Counted from the first letter of the stretch, positions 17,272 to 25,624 are shown. The stretch: 64,000 nucleotides of DNA from Epilithonimonas caeni DSM 17710 (GCF_000426465.1 NZ_AUFK01000009.1:865237-929236), one strand, 5' to 3'. The notes: generated from the letters alone by a model not told the origin. Program-made: numbers and translations.

Positions 17272-17703
17272 TCACTTAATATTATTGAACCAGACATAAA
17301 TGTCTATATTAGAATCTATGCTAAGTTTTTTCCGTATTCTGTTTTTGCGATTTTGAACAGCCTTTGGCGTTACAAATGTATAGGTAGCAATATCTTTTGT
17401 AGAAAAATTTAGCTTCAGGTAAGCACAAAAAGTCAGTTCAGATGTTTTTAGCTTTGGTTCTATTTCCAGAAGTTTTTCGATAAAACTTGGATAATACTCC
17501 TTGAATCTGAATAAAAAATCCGAGGAATTATCCCTTGCAAGAGAGATTATTTCTTCATAAGAATCTACACTAAGCACATCTTGGGACAAAACAACATCTT
17601 GCATTACTTCATTTATTTTGAATTCAGTATATCTGATTTTTTTTAAAACAAATATCAAAATGATTATTATGGCTATCAAAAGTATGGCGATAGATACTAT
17701 CAT
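17272..17703 (-). CDS. Membrane-anchored LuxR-like HTH protein
   Basis: 143 residues: one N-terminal transmembrane helix (about 2-21), a short coiled part, and a C-terminal helix-turn-helix related to the LuxR/GerE fold (LKTSELTFCAYLKLNFSTKDIATYTFVTPKAVQNRKNRIRKKL). In this phylum such domains usually follow tetratricopeptide repeats and a transmembrane helix; here only the last helix and the HTH are left, so it may be a cut-down version of that architecture. The start is fixed by an in-frame TAA three codons upstream. It lies behind the secreted-protein group on the same strand and could control it. Confidence 0.8.
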   Translation of the reverse strand: MIVSIAILLIAIIIILIFVLKKIRYTEFKINEVMQDVVLSQDVLSVDSYEEIISLARDNSSDFLFRFKEYYPSFIEKLLEIEPKLKTSELTFCAYLKLNFSTKDIATYTFVTPKAVQNRKNRIRKKLSIDSNIDIYVWFNNIK

Positions 17704-18170
17704 TTTTTTTTATTTTTTCACGTATTATATTATTCGAACGAAAGTGTTATTCCACAAGCTTGAGCATCACAAGTTAAAAAACAAGGAATCTATTTTTCAT
17801 CTTATAATATTGGGAATCAGATCGAGGTGGCAACCATTCGAATTTTTTACAATTATCTGTTTGTTTTTTGGCCGGCTGCTATCCCAATCGCAGGCATATC
17901 TTATGATATATTATTGAACCATAGGCGTCCATTAGGAACACATCCTCCCGACTAAGGGGGCCATATACCACTTAAAAACAAATTGGAAATTATCAATAAC
18001 ACCTCTATAGACAAATGATGTGTGAATACATTTGACCCTTTTGGGAAAAAACTGGGATGAAAGTTGCACTTCTGAAAAGACTTCTGAGAAAACGCTGAAG
18101 TATCCTCATTTTCTACATCGAGAATAGAAACAGATAAAACGCAATATTTAAATAAACCACTACAAAAAAG

Positions 18171-18279
18171 TACATACCACATAAATACCATCAAGCTTCT
18201 CACTATTTCAATTTTTGAAAGCAACACAAAGAAATAGAATCATAAATCACCATAAAAAAAAGCACATACCACATAAATA
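18171..18279. repeat. Direct repeat of ACATACCACATAAATACCAT
   Basis: Two identical 20-bp copies about 89 bp apart, each preceded by an A run (AAAAAAGTACATACC and AAAAAAAAGCACATACC). They are located upstream of the HTH gene as read on its strand. Confidence 0.65.
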
Positions 18280-18647
18280 CCATACAGGTACTCAATATTA
18301 AATTCTTCTACCAATAGAAAACTTTTTGTTTATATATAAAACAGTAATAATGAAAACATTAAACAACAGACATTGAGTGATTATTAATAAATTCACATAC
18401 TTAAGATTATCATGGTTTTTTGATTAAAAAATTTTTATTAGTTCAGAAATTGCCTTAACTCTATTATCAAATAAAATTGTCATATTTATAAAGCCGGACA
18501 TTCCTTTTTCTGCAACCCTGATTAATTTTTTTTTAAAAATAAAAATAAATCATTATTATTATTTAGCACAATATTAGTCATTTTATAACGCCATAAAATA
18601 GATAAATTTATCTGAAAATACTACACAAACAATAATTACTAGTTTTT

Positions 18648-18678
18648 TTGTGTACACAAATAATCCTTTTTATATTTG
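18648..18678 (+). promoter_or_regulatory. Promoter of the TauE/SafE gene
   Basis: TTG at 18648-18650, 20 nt, then TATATTTG at 18671-18678, a perfect -7 box. It ends 4 nt before the ATG at 18683, implying a leaderless transcript. Confidence 0.75.
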
Positions 18679-18682
18679 CGAG

Positions 18683-19513
18683 ATGTCAGAAATCATAATT
18701 CTTTTTATTGGAGCGATTGCTGCCGGATTGATGGGGTCTCTTACCGGCCTGGGTGGCGGTGTCATCATTATCCCACTTCTCACACTTGGTTTTGGCGTTC
18801 CGATGCATTATGCGATCGGCGCTTCCCTGGTCTCGGTTATCGGAACCTCTTCCGGTGCTGCAGTAGCTTTTGTAAAAGAAGGTTTTACGAATATGCGAAT
18901 CGGGATGTTTCTGGAAATTGCAACTACTGCTGGTGCTGTAACCGGTGCATTGGTCTCTGGGTTCCTGAATCCAAATACAATCGGAATTATCTTCGCAAGT
19001 ATCTTGATTTTGACAGTTTTATTGAATCTAAAAGGAAAACCTGATCATCAAGAAGAATTAGTAAAAGGAAGTTTTGCTGAAAAACTTAAACTTTATGGGA
19101 CTTTCCCGGATAAAGATGGTATTAAACATTATGCGTCCCGAAATACAATTCCGGGATTTTTGATGATGGTTTTTGCTGGTGCAATGTCAGGACTTTTAGG
19201 AATAGGGTCAGGTGCTTTGAAGGTTCTTGCGATGGACAATATGATGAAATTACCTTTCAAGGTTTCTACAACCACGAGTAATTTTATGATTGGGGTAACT
19301 GCTGTTGCAGGCGCTTTGATCTATTTCCAAAGAGGGCAGATCATCCCTGTGATCGCTGCCCCGGTTTTGATTGGCGTGGTTGTCGGGAGTTTTATCGGTT
19401 CCAAAACTTTGATGATTTCCAAAACGAAAAAACTGAAAGTTTTCTTCGCAATCGTGATCACGATTCTTTCGATTTATATGATGTATAATGGTATTGCCAA
19501 AAATTTCAGCTAA
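18683..19513 (+). CDS. TauE/SafE-family anion permease
   Basis: About 276 residues with eight or so hydrophobic segments and the two family repeats, starting MSEIIILFIGAIAAGLMGSLTGLGGG, with the second repeat at FAGAMSGLLGIGSGALKV. The family exports or imports sulfite, sulfoacetate and related anions across the inner membrane; the substrate here is unknown. A GTG at 18650 opens the frame 11 codons earlier, but it lies inside the promoter, so ATG 18683 is chosen. The stop codon touches the ATG of the DUF1634 gene. Confidence 0.92.
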   Translation: MSEIIILFIGAIAAGLMGSLTGLGGGVIIIPLLTLGFGVPMHYAIGASLVSVIGTSSGAAVAFVKEGFTNMRIGMFLEIATTAGAVTGALVSGFLNPNTIGIIFASILILTVLLNLKGKPDHQEELVKGSFAEKLKLYGTFPDKDGIKHYASRNTIPGFLMMVFAGAMSGLLGIGSGALKVLAMDNMMKLPFKVSTTTSNFMIGVTAVAGALIYFQRGQIIPVIAAPVLIGVVVGSFIGSKTLMISKTKKLKVFFAIVITILSIYMMYNGIAKNFS

Positions 19514-19900
19514 ATGAGAACAAGACCGTTTACAGATGTTGACCTTAACCGTTCAGTTGGAAACCTTCTGAGATTGGGCGTTATTCTTTCCGTAGTTACA
19601 TCTTTGATTGGCTTCATCAAACTTTTCACTGAAGGTTTTGTCATGCCGAAAAAGTATAAAATGTTGGATATGGGAAGTTCGTCAGAAAAAGTTTGGGGTC
19701 ATTTTTGGGATTCGCTTTGTAAAGGCGAAGGAATGGCAATTATCCAGCTGGGTATCTTACTTCTGATTTTGACACCATTAGTAAGAATTATCTTTGCCTT
19801 GATCGGGTATTTGAAGGAGAAAGACTATGTTTATGTTATAATTTCTACAATCGTTTTAACAATTATGATCATAAGCTTCTTAACAGGATACGCACACTAA
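19514..19900 (+). CDS. DUF1634 membrane protein
   Basis: 128 residues with three hydrophobic segments (about 17-37, 73-95, 102-125) and the DUF1634 pattern (DLNRSVGNLLRLGVILS ... GEGMAIIQLGILLLILTPLVRII). Genes of this family are regularly found next to TauE/SafE permeases, and here the start codon follows the TauE stop directly, so the two proteins likely form one transport unit. The biochemical function is not established. The last 4 bp overlap the convergent VOC gene. Confidence 0.9.
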   Translation: MRTRPFTDVDLNRSVGNLLRLGVILSVVTSLIGFIKLFTEGFVMPKKYKMLDMGSSSEKVWGHFWDSLCKGEGMAIIQLGILLLILTPLVRIIFALIGYLKEKDYVYVIISTIVLTIMIISFLTGYAH

Positions 19901-20274
19901 TTCTCATAAAATTCCAAAGGTAGATCATCCGGGTCAGAAGTGAAAAAGAATTTCTTATCCGTAAATTCATCGATTCTGATTTCTTCGCAATCCAAACCTT
20001 TGGATATTAATTCATTTCGTTTTTCTTCGACATTACGCACTGAAAAAGCAAGATGACGAAGTCCACAACTTTCCGGTCTTGAAGGCCGGGCTGGTGGATT
20101 TGGGAAAGAAAATAGTTCGATGACATAATGTTCTCCGATTGCCAGATCCAGCTTGTAGGATTGTCTCTCTTCACGATAAACTTCACGAATGATATTGAGT
20201 CCTAAAACCTCTGTATAGAATTTTTTGGAAACTGCGTAATCGGAGCAGATGATGGCGATGTGGTGGATCTGCAT
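19897..20274 (-). CDS. VOC-family (glyoxalase-like) protein
   Basis: 125 residues forming one vicinal-oxygen-chelate domain: HHIAIICSDYAVSKKFYTEVLGL at the start, then YVIELFSFPNPPARPSRPESCGLRHLAFSV and FFFTSDPDDLPLEFYE. Candidate metal ligands are His4, the Glu of IELF, the His of LRHLAF and the last Glu. It resembles the small single-domain glyoxalase-I-like proteins (YaeR type); the substrate is unknown. It starts 5 bp after the metallo-beta-lactamase gene ends on the same strand, so they probably share a transcript. Confidence 0.9.
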   Translation of the reverse strand: MQIHHIAIICSDYAVSKKFYTEVLGLNIIREVYREERQSYKLDLAIGEHYVIELFSFPNPPARPSRPESCGLRHLAFSVRNVEEKRNELISKGLDCEEIRIDEFTDKKFFFTSDPDDLPLEFYEN

Positions 20275-20279
20275 ATTTT

Positions 20280-21146
20280 TTATTTCGATCCCTCTTTTAC
20301 TTTCTCCAAATAATCACCTTCCAAGTCCTTCAGTTGTTTGAAGTAATTTTCTTTATCCATAAACAATTTCGGATTGTAAGCATCTCCAGATTTACGTTTC
20401 TCGTGCAAATCGAATTGGCTTGCGTGCGAAGCGACCCAAACATCAAAATCCAATTTTTTCATCGCATCCAAAGTGTATGCATAATCCTTTTGAATATTGG
20501 GATAAGTGTGGACATCAGAAAATTTGTGGTCGATAATAATGGATGGCATATTCGCAATCAAAACTTTATAAGTTCTGTCTTTATCTTTGGTTTCGAAGAT
20601 AAAACTACAAGAACCCTTTGTGTGTCCCGGATGATGGAGTAAGGTCAGAGTCGTATTTCCTAATTTGATTTTGTCATTATTTTTCAGAAGAAAATCTGGA
20701 TTTAAAGGTTTAAAAGTCACGCCATACTTCCCTAATTCGTAATCCGATTTTCCACCGGATCTCAGTTCTGCTAATTCAGCTTCGTCAACATATAGTTTTG
20801 CGCCCGTTTCTTTTCTGATGTCAGCCATTGCGCCCATATGGTCAAAATGGGCCTGGGTCAGAGTAAGGATTTTGATGTCCTTATATTTGAATCCCAACTT
20901 CTCAATATTCGCTTTGATTTGCGGATAAGAATCGGCTAAACCCGTATTGATGAGGATATTTCCTTTGTTTGTAACAATAAGATAGGATGCCAGATCATAA
21001 GTTCCGACATAATACAGATTCCCGACAATTCTGAATGGTTCATAAGGCTGCGACCATTTTTCAGGGTTATTTTTTGGTTCTGTGACGGTTTGTGCAATTC
21101 CGAAAAAGGAAATGATTACGAAAAATAGTATTGTGATTTTTTTCAA
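20280..21146 (-). CDS. Subclass B3 metallo-beta-lactamase, Gln116 type
   Basis: 288 residues with a Sec signal peptide (cleavage near GIAQ), a periplasmic zinc hydrolase. Zinc site 1 reads Q98-A-H100-F-D102-H103 (QAHFDH), so the first His of the HxHxDH motif is Gln, as in the GOB enzymes of Elizabethkingia. Other ligands are His175 in HHPGHTKGS and His241 in VASHASQFDLHEK, and Ser202 fits the B3 Ser221 position. Of the subclasses, B3 is clearly the best fit. The substrate range (carbapenems, cephalosporins) is inferred from the family and not shown. It is chromosomal, next to mvaD, with no mobile element nearby. Confidence 0.9.
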   Translation of the reverse strand: MKKITILFFVIISFFGIAQTVTEPKNNPEKWSQPYEPFRIVGNLYYVGTYDLASYLIVTNKGNILINTGLADSYPQIKANIEKLGFKYKDIKILTLTQAHFDHMGAMADIRKETGAKLYVDEAELAELRSGGKSDYELGKYGVTFKPLNPDFLLKNNDKIKLGNTTLTLLHHPGHTKGSCSFIFETKDKDRTYKVLIANMPSIIIDHKFSDVHTYPNIQKDYAYTLDAMKKLDFDVWVASHASQFDLHEKRKSGDAYNPKLFMDKENYFKQLKDLEGDYLEKVKEGSK

Positions 21147-21182
21147 TTTCTTTTTTTTTAAAGATTAATAATTATCCAGCAT

Positions 21183-21248
21183 TTTGTCATTCCGTAGGAA
21201 TCTAAACTGTTGTGCTTTTCTGTGTTGAGATTCCTACGGAATGACAAA
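21183..21248. repeat. 21-bp perfect inverted repeat
   Basis: The arms 21183-21203 and 21228-21248 are exact reverse complements, with a 24-nt loop. The right arm shares TAGATTCCTACGGAATGACAAA-like sequence with 10936-10956. It lies between mvaD and the beta-lactamase gene and may end mvaD transcripts or insulate the two genes. Confidence 0.8.
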
Positions 21249-21312
21249 CATTATGGTTAAATGCTCAATCAATTTTCACTTCTTAACTTCCAGCCTCTAT
21301 TTTCTGATTTTT

Positions 21313-22431
21313 CTAAAACCTCATCACATCTTTCACTACTCCACCTTTTTGAGTCAACGGAATCAGTTCTGTTTTGATGAAATCTGTGATTCTGTCGTTG
21401 TCGATATCATTCGGGAAAAGAAGATGAACATTCGCTCCAGCGTCTAATGTGAAGAACAAAGCTAAACCTGTGATTTTTCTAAATTCCCAAATCTTATTGA
21501 TAACTTCCAAAGTTCCTGTTTTCATCAAAATGAAAGCCGGCTCGCTCATCATCATCATGGCGTGAAGTGTTAAAGCTTCGTGTTCTACTAACTTGATAAA
21601 ACCTTCCATATCGCCGGATGAAAGAATCGTTTTAAGTTTGGTAAAATTCTCGTGAGCTTCCTGGAAACGTCTATCGGCGTAAGGATTAGTGTTCATTAAT
21701 CCGTGACCAACAGTTGAAGAAACAGATTTCTGACCTTCGTGAATCAACAACACCCAATCGTTGAAGTTTTTGAAAATCGGATGGATTTCGTCATTCGGAT
21801 ATTGGACAGCAAATAAATCCGAGCTTCCTTCCACTTCTTCGGTTTTCCCCCAAACAACTAGCCCTTCATAAAGACTTCTGCAAGCACTACCGCTTCCTAA
21901 TCTTGCCAAAAAGCTGGCTTTTTGGTTGATGGTTGATGGTTGATGGTTGTCAGCCTGAGGCTCTCGAAGGCTTTTAGTTTCTGTCAGGCTGAGGCTCTGG
22001 AAGCCTTCTTTAATTGAAAAAATCTCATCCAGATTCATCAGACATTTTGCGATTGCTCCAAAACCTGAAGCGGAACTTGCAATTCCTGAACTGTGAGGAA
22101 ACGTGTTCTCTGTTTTGATGATGTATTTTCCCTTCAGAATCCAAGGCAAATATGGCTCAATATTTTTGAAATATTTCTCAATTTTCTCAGCGAATTTTTT
22201 TTCTTCATTTCCTGCTAAAAAAGTCTGAACAGAAAAATCTTCTCCGGCAAAAAACTCCATCGTCGTATTGGTTCTGCAATGGTTCAAAGTATAGCTGATA
22301 CTTGGATTGGCAGGAATCTGATTTTCGTATTTTCCCCAATATTTAATCAGTGCGATATTAGAAGGACAGCTTGCGGAAACGAGTTGATTGGATATCTGGA
22401 ATTGGGAATTTCCCAAAAATTCTTGAGTCAT
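21313..22431 (-). CDS. mvaD: Diphosphomevalonate decarboxylase with a repeat-derived insert
   Basis: A 372-residue GHMP-family enzyme that makes isopentenyl diphosphate from mevalonate diphosphate, the last step of the mevalonate pathway. The N-terminal SCPSNIALIKYWGK, the ATP loop HSSGIASSASGFGA and the catalytic LARLGSGSACRSLYEG are intact. Between MNLDEIFSI and KASFLARLG there is an insert (about residues 141-170, DNA 21922-22011) built of 3.7 copies of GGTTGAT and two copies of the CTGAGGCTCTCGAAG repeat seen elsewhere between genes. The frame is kept. The insert sits before the catalytic loop, probably on the surface. Confidence 0.93.
   Translation of the reverse strand: MTQEFLGNSQFQISNQLVSASCPSNIALIKYWGKYENQIPANPSISYTLNHCRTNTTMEFFAGEDFSVQTFLAGNEEKKFAEKIEKYFKNIEPYLPWILKGKYIIKTENTFPHSSGIASSASGFGAIAKCLMNLDEIFSIKEGFQSLSLTETKSLREPQADNHQPSTINQKASFLARLGSGSACRSLYEGLVVWGKTEEVEGSSDLFAVQYPNDEIHPIFKNFNDWVLLIHEGQKSVSSTVGHGLMNTNPYADRRFQEAHENFTKLKTILSSGDMEGFIKLVEHEALTLHAMMMMSEPAFILMKTGTLEVINKIWEFRKITGLALFFTLDAGANVHLLFPNDIDNDRITDFIKTELIPLTQKGGVVKDVMRF
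21922..22011. repeat. Repeat cluster inside mvaD
   Basis: (GGTTGAT)x3 plus GGTTG at 21924-21949, followed by GTCAGCCTGAGGCTCTCGAA (from 21949) and GTCAGGCTGAGGCTCTGGAA (from 21983). All lie in one open frame on the minus strand. Confidence 0.85.
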
Positions 22432-22505
22432 AGTTTGGATTTTAGCGAATTGCTTTTGTTGCGCAAATTTAATTATTTTAAATTCGACTTTGGGGTTTTG
22501 AAACG

Positions 22506-22557
22506 CAAAGTCCGCAAAGATTTTTTGAAATTATTAAAAAAATTTTTAAGGTTCGCA
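22506..22557. repeat. CGCAAAG repeat, copy A
   Basis: GCAAAGTCCGCAAAGATTTTTTGA ... ATTTTTAAGGTTCGCAAAG in outline, about 52 bp; it matches 61013-61064 with only a few mismatches. Confidence 0.75.
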
Positions 22558-22707
22558 AAGGCACTTCGCCAAGCTCAACATAAACTACAAATTCAGCAAA
22601 GAAATTAATATCATATTTTGAACATCTTGTCCTGTAACATTTTTATCTTTTTTAAACTAATTTTGTGAGGCTTTAAAAATCGTCAAAAGAAAGACGAAAC
22701 CTCAACA

Positions 22708-22815
22708 TAGCCCCGATGGTAGCGGCATCCTTTTTTGTTTTTTCCGAAAACAAAAAAGATATAGCGGACAGCGGGTTGAAAAAGTGAACCGAAGGACCAA
22801 TCTTATTGCTCCTAA
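22708..22815. repeat. GCCC...GCGG structured repeat, copy 2
   Basis: Left half AGCCCCGATGG..GCGGCATCC with a T run; right half with an A run and GATATAG-GGACAGCGGG; then GCTCCTAA. TTTTTTGTTTT pairs with AAAACAAAAAA in the centre, and CCCG with CGGG at the base. It lies directly upstream of the ABC transporter ATPase gene. Confidence 0.75.
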
Positions 22816-22832
22816 AAAAATAAAATATCTGT

Positions 22833-23738
22833 ATGCTGAGAGCAGAACATATCAAAAAAACATACAACGCCAGTAAGAAAATTGCGCTTCAGGATTTTTC
22901 GATTGAAGTTCCGACTGCCAGTATTTATGGGCTTTTGGGACCAAATGGCGCCGGAAAAACGTCGTTTATCCGAATCATTAATCAAATCACTCAAGCTGAT
23001 GAGGGGAATGTTTGGATCGATGGCGAAAAACTGAATCCGGAACATATCCGCAATATTGGTTATATGCCGGAAGAACGCGGCCTTTACAAAAATATGACTG
23101 TAGGCGACCAGCTTTTGTATTTTGGGGAACTGAAAGGAATGTCCCGACAGGAAGCGCTTTCGCAAGCGAAATTCTGGTTTGAGCAACTGAACATCGACCA
23201 ATGGTGGAAGAAAAAGCTGAGCGAACTGTCCAAAGGAATGGCGCAGAAAATCCAGTTTGTGGTAACGGTTCTGCATCGTCCGAAATTGCTGATTCTGGAT
23301 GAGCCTTTTTCTGGTTTTGACCCTGTGAATGCAAACCTCATCAAAGAACAGATCATCCGTCTGAAAAACGAAGGAACAACCATCATCCTATCAACGCACC
23401 GAATGGAAAGTGTAGAGGAAATGTGTGATTTTGTGGCGCTTATCAACAATTCTAAGAAAGTTCTGGACGGGAAAGTTTTTGATGTTCGGGAACAATTCAA
23501 GCAGAATGTTTTTTCTGTGGTTTTATCGGATGTGAATTCTGAAAACCTGGAAGAACTGACGAGAAAATATCAAATCGAAAATCTTGGAACAGCGAATGGT
23601 CTTTTCAATTTTGAATTGAAAAATACGGAGAATCAGAATATCCTTTTGCAAGACCTCCTGAAAACCGGAACGATAAGAACTTTTAACGAGAAAATCCCAA
23701 GTATGAATGAGGTTTTCATCAATGCCGTGAAATCATAA
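22833..23738 (+). CDS. ABC transporter ATP-binding protein (NatA-like)
   Basis: 301 residues. Walker A GPNGAGKT at 36-43, the signature ELSKGMAQK, Walker B LLILDEPFSGFDP and the switch His in STHRM are all present, so it is an active ATPase. The C-terminal 80 residues form a small extra domain as in NatA-like and drug-export ATPases. It pairs with the permease gene that follows after 65 bp. The substrate is unknown; the family exports Na+, peptides or drugs. Confidence 0.93.
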   Translation: MLRAEHIKKTYNASKKIALQDFSIEVPTASIYGLLGPNGAGKTSFIRIINQITQADEGNVWIDGEKLNPEHIRNIGYMPEERGLYKNMTVGDQLLYFGELKGMSRQEALSQAKFWFEQLNIDQWWKKKLSELSKGMAQKIQFVVTVLHRPKLLILDEPFSGFDPVNANLIKEQIIRLKNEGTTIILSTHRMESVEEMCDFVALINNSKKVLDGKVFDVREQFKQNVFSVVLSDVNSENLEELTRKYQIENLGTANGLFNFELKNTENQNILLQDLLKTGTIRTFNEKIPSMNEVFINAVKS

Positions 23739-23803
23739 TTGATAATTGATAATCGATAAATGATTTATTTTATACTTAATACATTTTACTTTTTACAAAA
23801 AGA

Positions 23804-25114
23804 ATGAAAAATATATTCCTCATAACGAAAAGAGAATTTCTGACGCAGGTCAAGAAAAAATCTTTTATTATCCTGACACTTTTAGCACCGCTTCTGATTA
23901 TTGGATTTGGTGCTTTGATTGGTTTTATGTTCAAGGCCAACGAAGCGGAATACAAATTTGAAGTGGTTGACAAAAGCGGAATCTTTGCCGGCCAACTGAA
24001 GTCTACAAAAGATATTACTTACACTTTTGTCCCAACCAATACGGAAAATGCATTGGTTAAAAATCTGAAAGAACTGAAAGGTTCGGACGGAATTCTCATC
24101 ATCCCGGAATTGAACGACAAAAATTTTGATGCGTTGGAAAATGGAACAAAATTATTGACCAATAAGAAAATCGGTGTGGATACGAAAAGTGTGGTTTCCA
24201 GAGATTTGAGCGAAATTTTGAAAAAAGAAAAAATCAAGATGCTTGGAATTTCCGAGGACAGAATCGTGAATCTTGATAAAAGCTTCAAAATCATTTCTCA
24301 AAACGTAACGGAAAGCGACCGACCGGAAAGTGACCTGGCTTTCGGAATCAAGACGGCACTAAGTTTCGGATTGATGTACGTGGTTTTTATGTTCATTATT
24401 ATCTATGGTGTCAGAGTAATGCGAAGCGTTCTCGAAGAAAAAAACAACCGCGTTGTGGAAATCATCATCTCATCTGTAAAACCATTTGAACTGATGATGG
24501 GAAAAATCTTGGGTGTAACCTTGGTGGCTTTGACGCAATTTATCATCTGGATCGCGATGTCTGTGACTGCTGCTTTTTTCCTTAACACGGGATTTGCGGC
24601 GATGCAGAAAAATATACCTGCAGAACAAAGCGAAGTAATGAAAAATATGGATTTCCAACAGATCGCAACCGAGGTTTCCCATATTCTTCTGGATATGAAT
24701 TATATAGGAATTATCGGTGTTTTTGTATTTTTCTTTTTGTTCGGATACATTTTCTACAGCTCTATGTATGCAGCGATTGGAAGTGCGGTTGATAATGAAA
24801 CGGAAACCCAGCAATTCACAATGTTTGCAATTGTTCCTTTAATGCTCGGACTTTACGGAAGCTTCACAATTATGAATAACCCGGACGGACCGATGGCTTT
24901 TTGGTTGTCTATTATCCCGTTTACTTCGCCTGTTGCGATGATTGCGAGAATTCCGTTTGGTGTGCCGCTTTGGGAAATTGCCTTATCAATTTTCCTATTG
25001 ATCGCTTCTACTCTACTGATGGTTTATATTGCAGCGAAAATCTACCGGGTTGGGATTTTGATGTACGGGAATAAGGCAACTTTGAAGGAGATATGGAAGT
25101 GGATCAGGAGTTGA
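23804..25114 (+). CDS. ABC-2 type permease (NatB-like)
   Basis: 436 residues. One transmembrane helix at about 20-44, then a large extracytoplasmic domain (about 45-180), then five to six helices, the ABC-2/NatB layout. The coupling-helix region reads LEEKNNRVVEIIISSVKPFELMMGKILGV, typical of the family. It is downstream of its ATPase. The stop is close to the next gene (48 bp), which belongs to a different kind of protein. Confidence 0.92.
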   Translation: MKNIFLITKREFLTQVKKKSFIILTLLAPLLIIGFGALIGFMFKANEAEYKFEVVDKSGIFAGQLKSTKDITYTFVPTNTENALVKNLKELKGSDGILIIPELNDKNFDALENGTKLLTNKKIGVDTKSVVSRDLSEILKKEKIKMLGISEDRIVNLDKSFKIISQNVTESDRPESDLAFGIKTALSFGLMYVVFMFIIIYGVRVMRSVLEEKNNRVVEIIISSVKPFELMMGKILGVTLVALTQFIIWIAMSVTAAFFLNTGFAAMQKNIPAEQSEVMKNMDFQQIATEVSHILLDMNYIGIIGVFVFFFLFGYIFYSSMYAAIGSAVDNETETQQFTMFAIVPLMLGLYGSFTIMNNPDGPMAFWLSIIPFTSPVAMIARIPFGVPLWEIALSIFLLIASTLLMVYIAAKIYRVGILMYGNKATLKEIWKWIRS

Positions 25115-25161
25115 TTTTCTTCATTGATAAATTTTCTTTTTATTTGTAGAAAATTAATACC

Positions 25162-25620
25162 GTGAAAAAACTTATTTTATTTGCTTTAGTTTCGTCTGTA
25201 ATTATTTCTTGTAGGAAAGATGACAATGATGAGAAATCAGAATCTTTGATTGTTGGAACTTGGAATCTTGCCAGAACACAAATAATATCTGGAAAAGATA
25301 ATTCAATATTAATTTCAACACTTGTAACAGATTGTCCAGATAAGCAAAATTATGTATTCTCTGATAATATATATACTTTAACTTACTTTAGAAATGATTT
25401 TATAGGCTCGTGTGTTACTAGTGAAACAATAAAAGGAGAATTCATATTTGATGAAAGTCAAAAAAAGTTAACTTTAACATCTTCTGTTACTCAAACCCCT
25501 TTTACATTTAATATTCATTCTATTACAAATAATGAGTTAAAATTAGTTGATTCTTATTTCAATTACGATGCAAATAATGATGGGGTAATCGACATACGAG
25601 TAACCATCTTCAACAAATAA
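25162..25620 (+). CDS. Lipocalin-like lipoprotein
   Basis: 152 residues with signal peptide MKKLILFALVSSVIISC (lipobox IISC), a short Asp/Glu/Asn linker, and a domain starting LIVGTWNLARTQI, the typical first strand of the small lipocalin-like lipoproteins of Bacteroidota, followed by beta strands with a conserved Cys pair (TDCPDKQNYVF, GSCVTSE) and the ending SYFNYDANNDGVIDIRVTIF. The start is a GTG. It is followed by a terminator. Function is unknown; the family binds small lipophilic molecules in some members. Confidence 0.85.
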   Translation: MKKLILFALVSSVIISCRKDDNDEKSESLIVGTWNLARTQIISGKDNSILISTLVTDCPDKQNYVFSDNIYTLTYFRNDFIGSCVTSETIKGEFIFDESQKKLTLTSSVTQTPFTFNIHSITNNELKLVDSYFNYDANNDGVIDIRVTIFNK

Positions 25621-25624
25621 ATAA

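Larger units (their letters stand above)
17704..18682. other. Long AT-rich gap with direct repeats
   Basis: No convincing gene is seen: open frames here lack signal peptides, conserved motifs or plausible starts. The 20-mer ACATACCACATAAATACCAT occurs twice (18171-18190 and 18260-18279), and a looser copy (CAGATACCACATCAATACCT) lies near 17222-17241 on the other side of the HTH gene. The promoter of the TauE gene is at the right end. Confidence 0.6.
22432..22832. other. Intergenic composite repeat block, copy A
   Basis: No gene is seen. The block holds the CGCAAAG repeat at 22506-22557 and the GCCC...GCGG repeat at 22708-22815. The same two parts stand in the same order and spacing at 61012-61322, and the text between them (GACGAAAC... 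before AGCCCCGAT) also has short matches. Confidence 0.7.

Noticed and set aside
17618..17917. A 99-residue plus-strand frame over the start of the HTH gene
   Set aside because: It overlaps the HTH gene on the other strand and has no signal, motif or start context.
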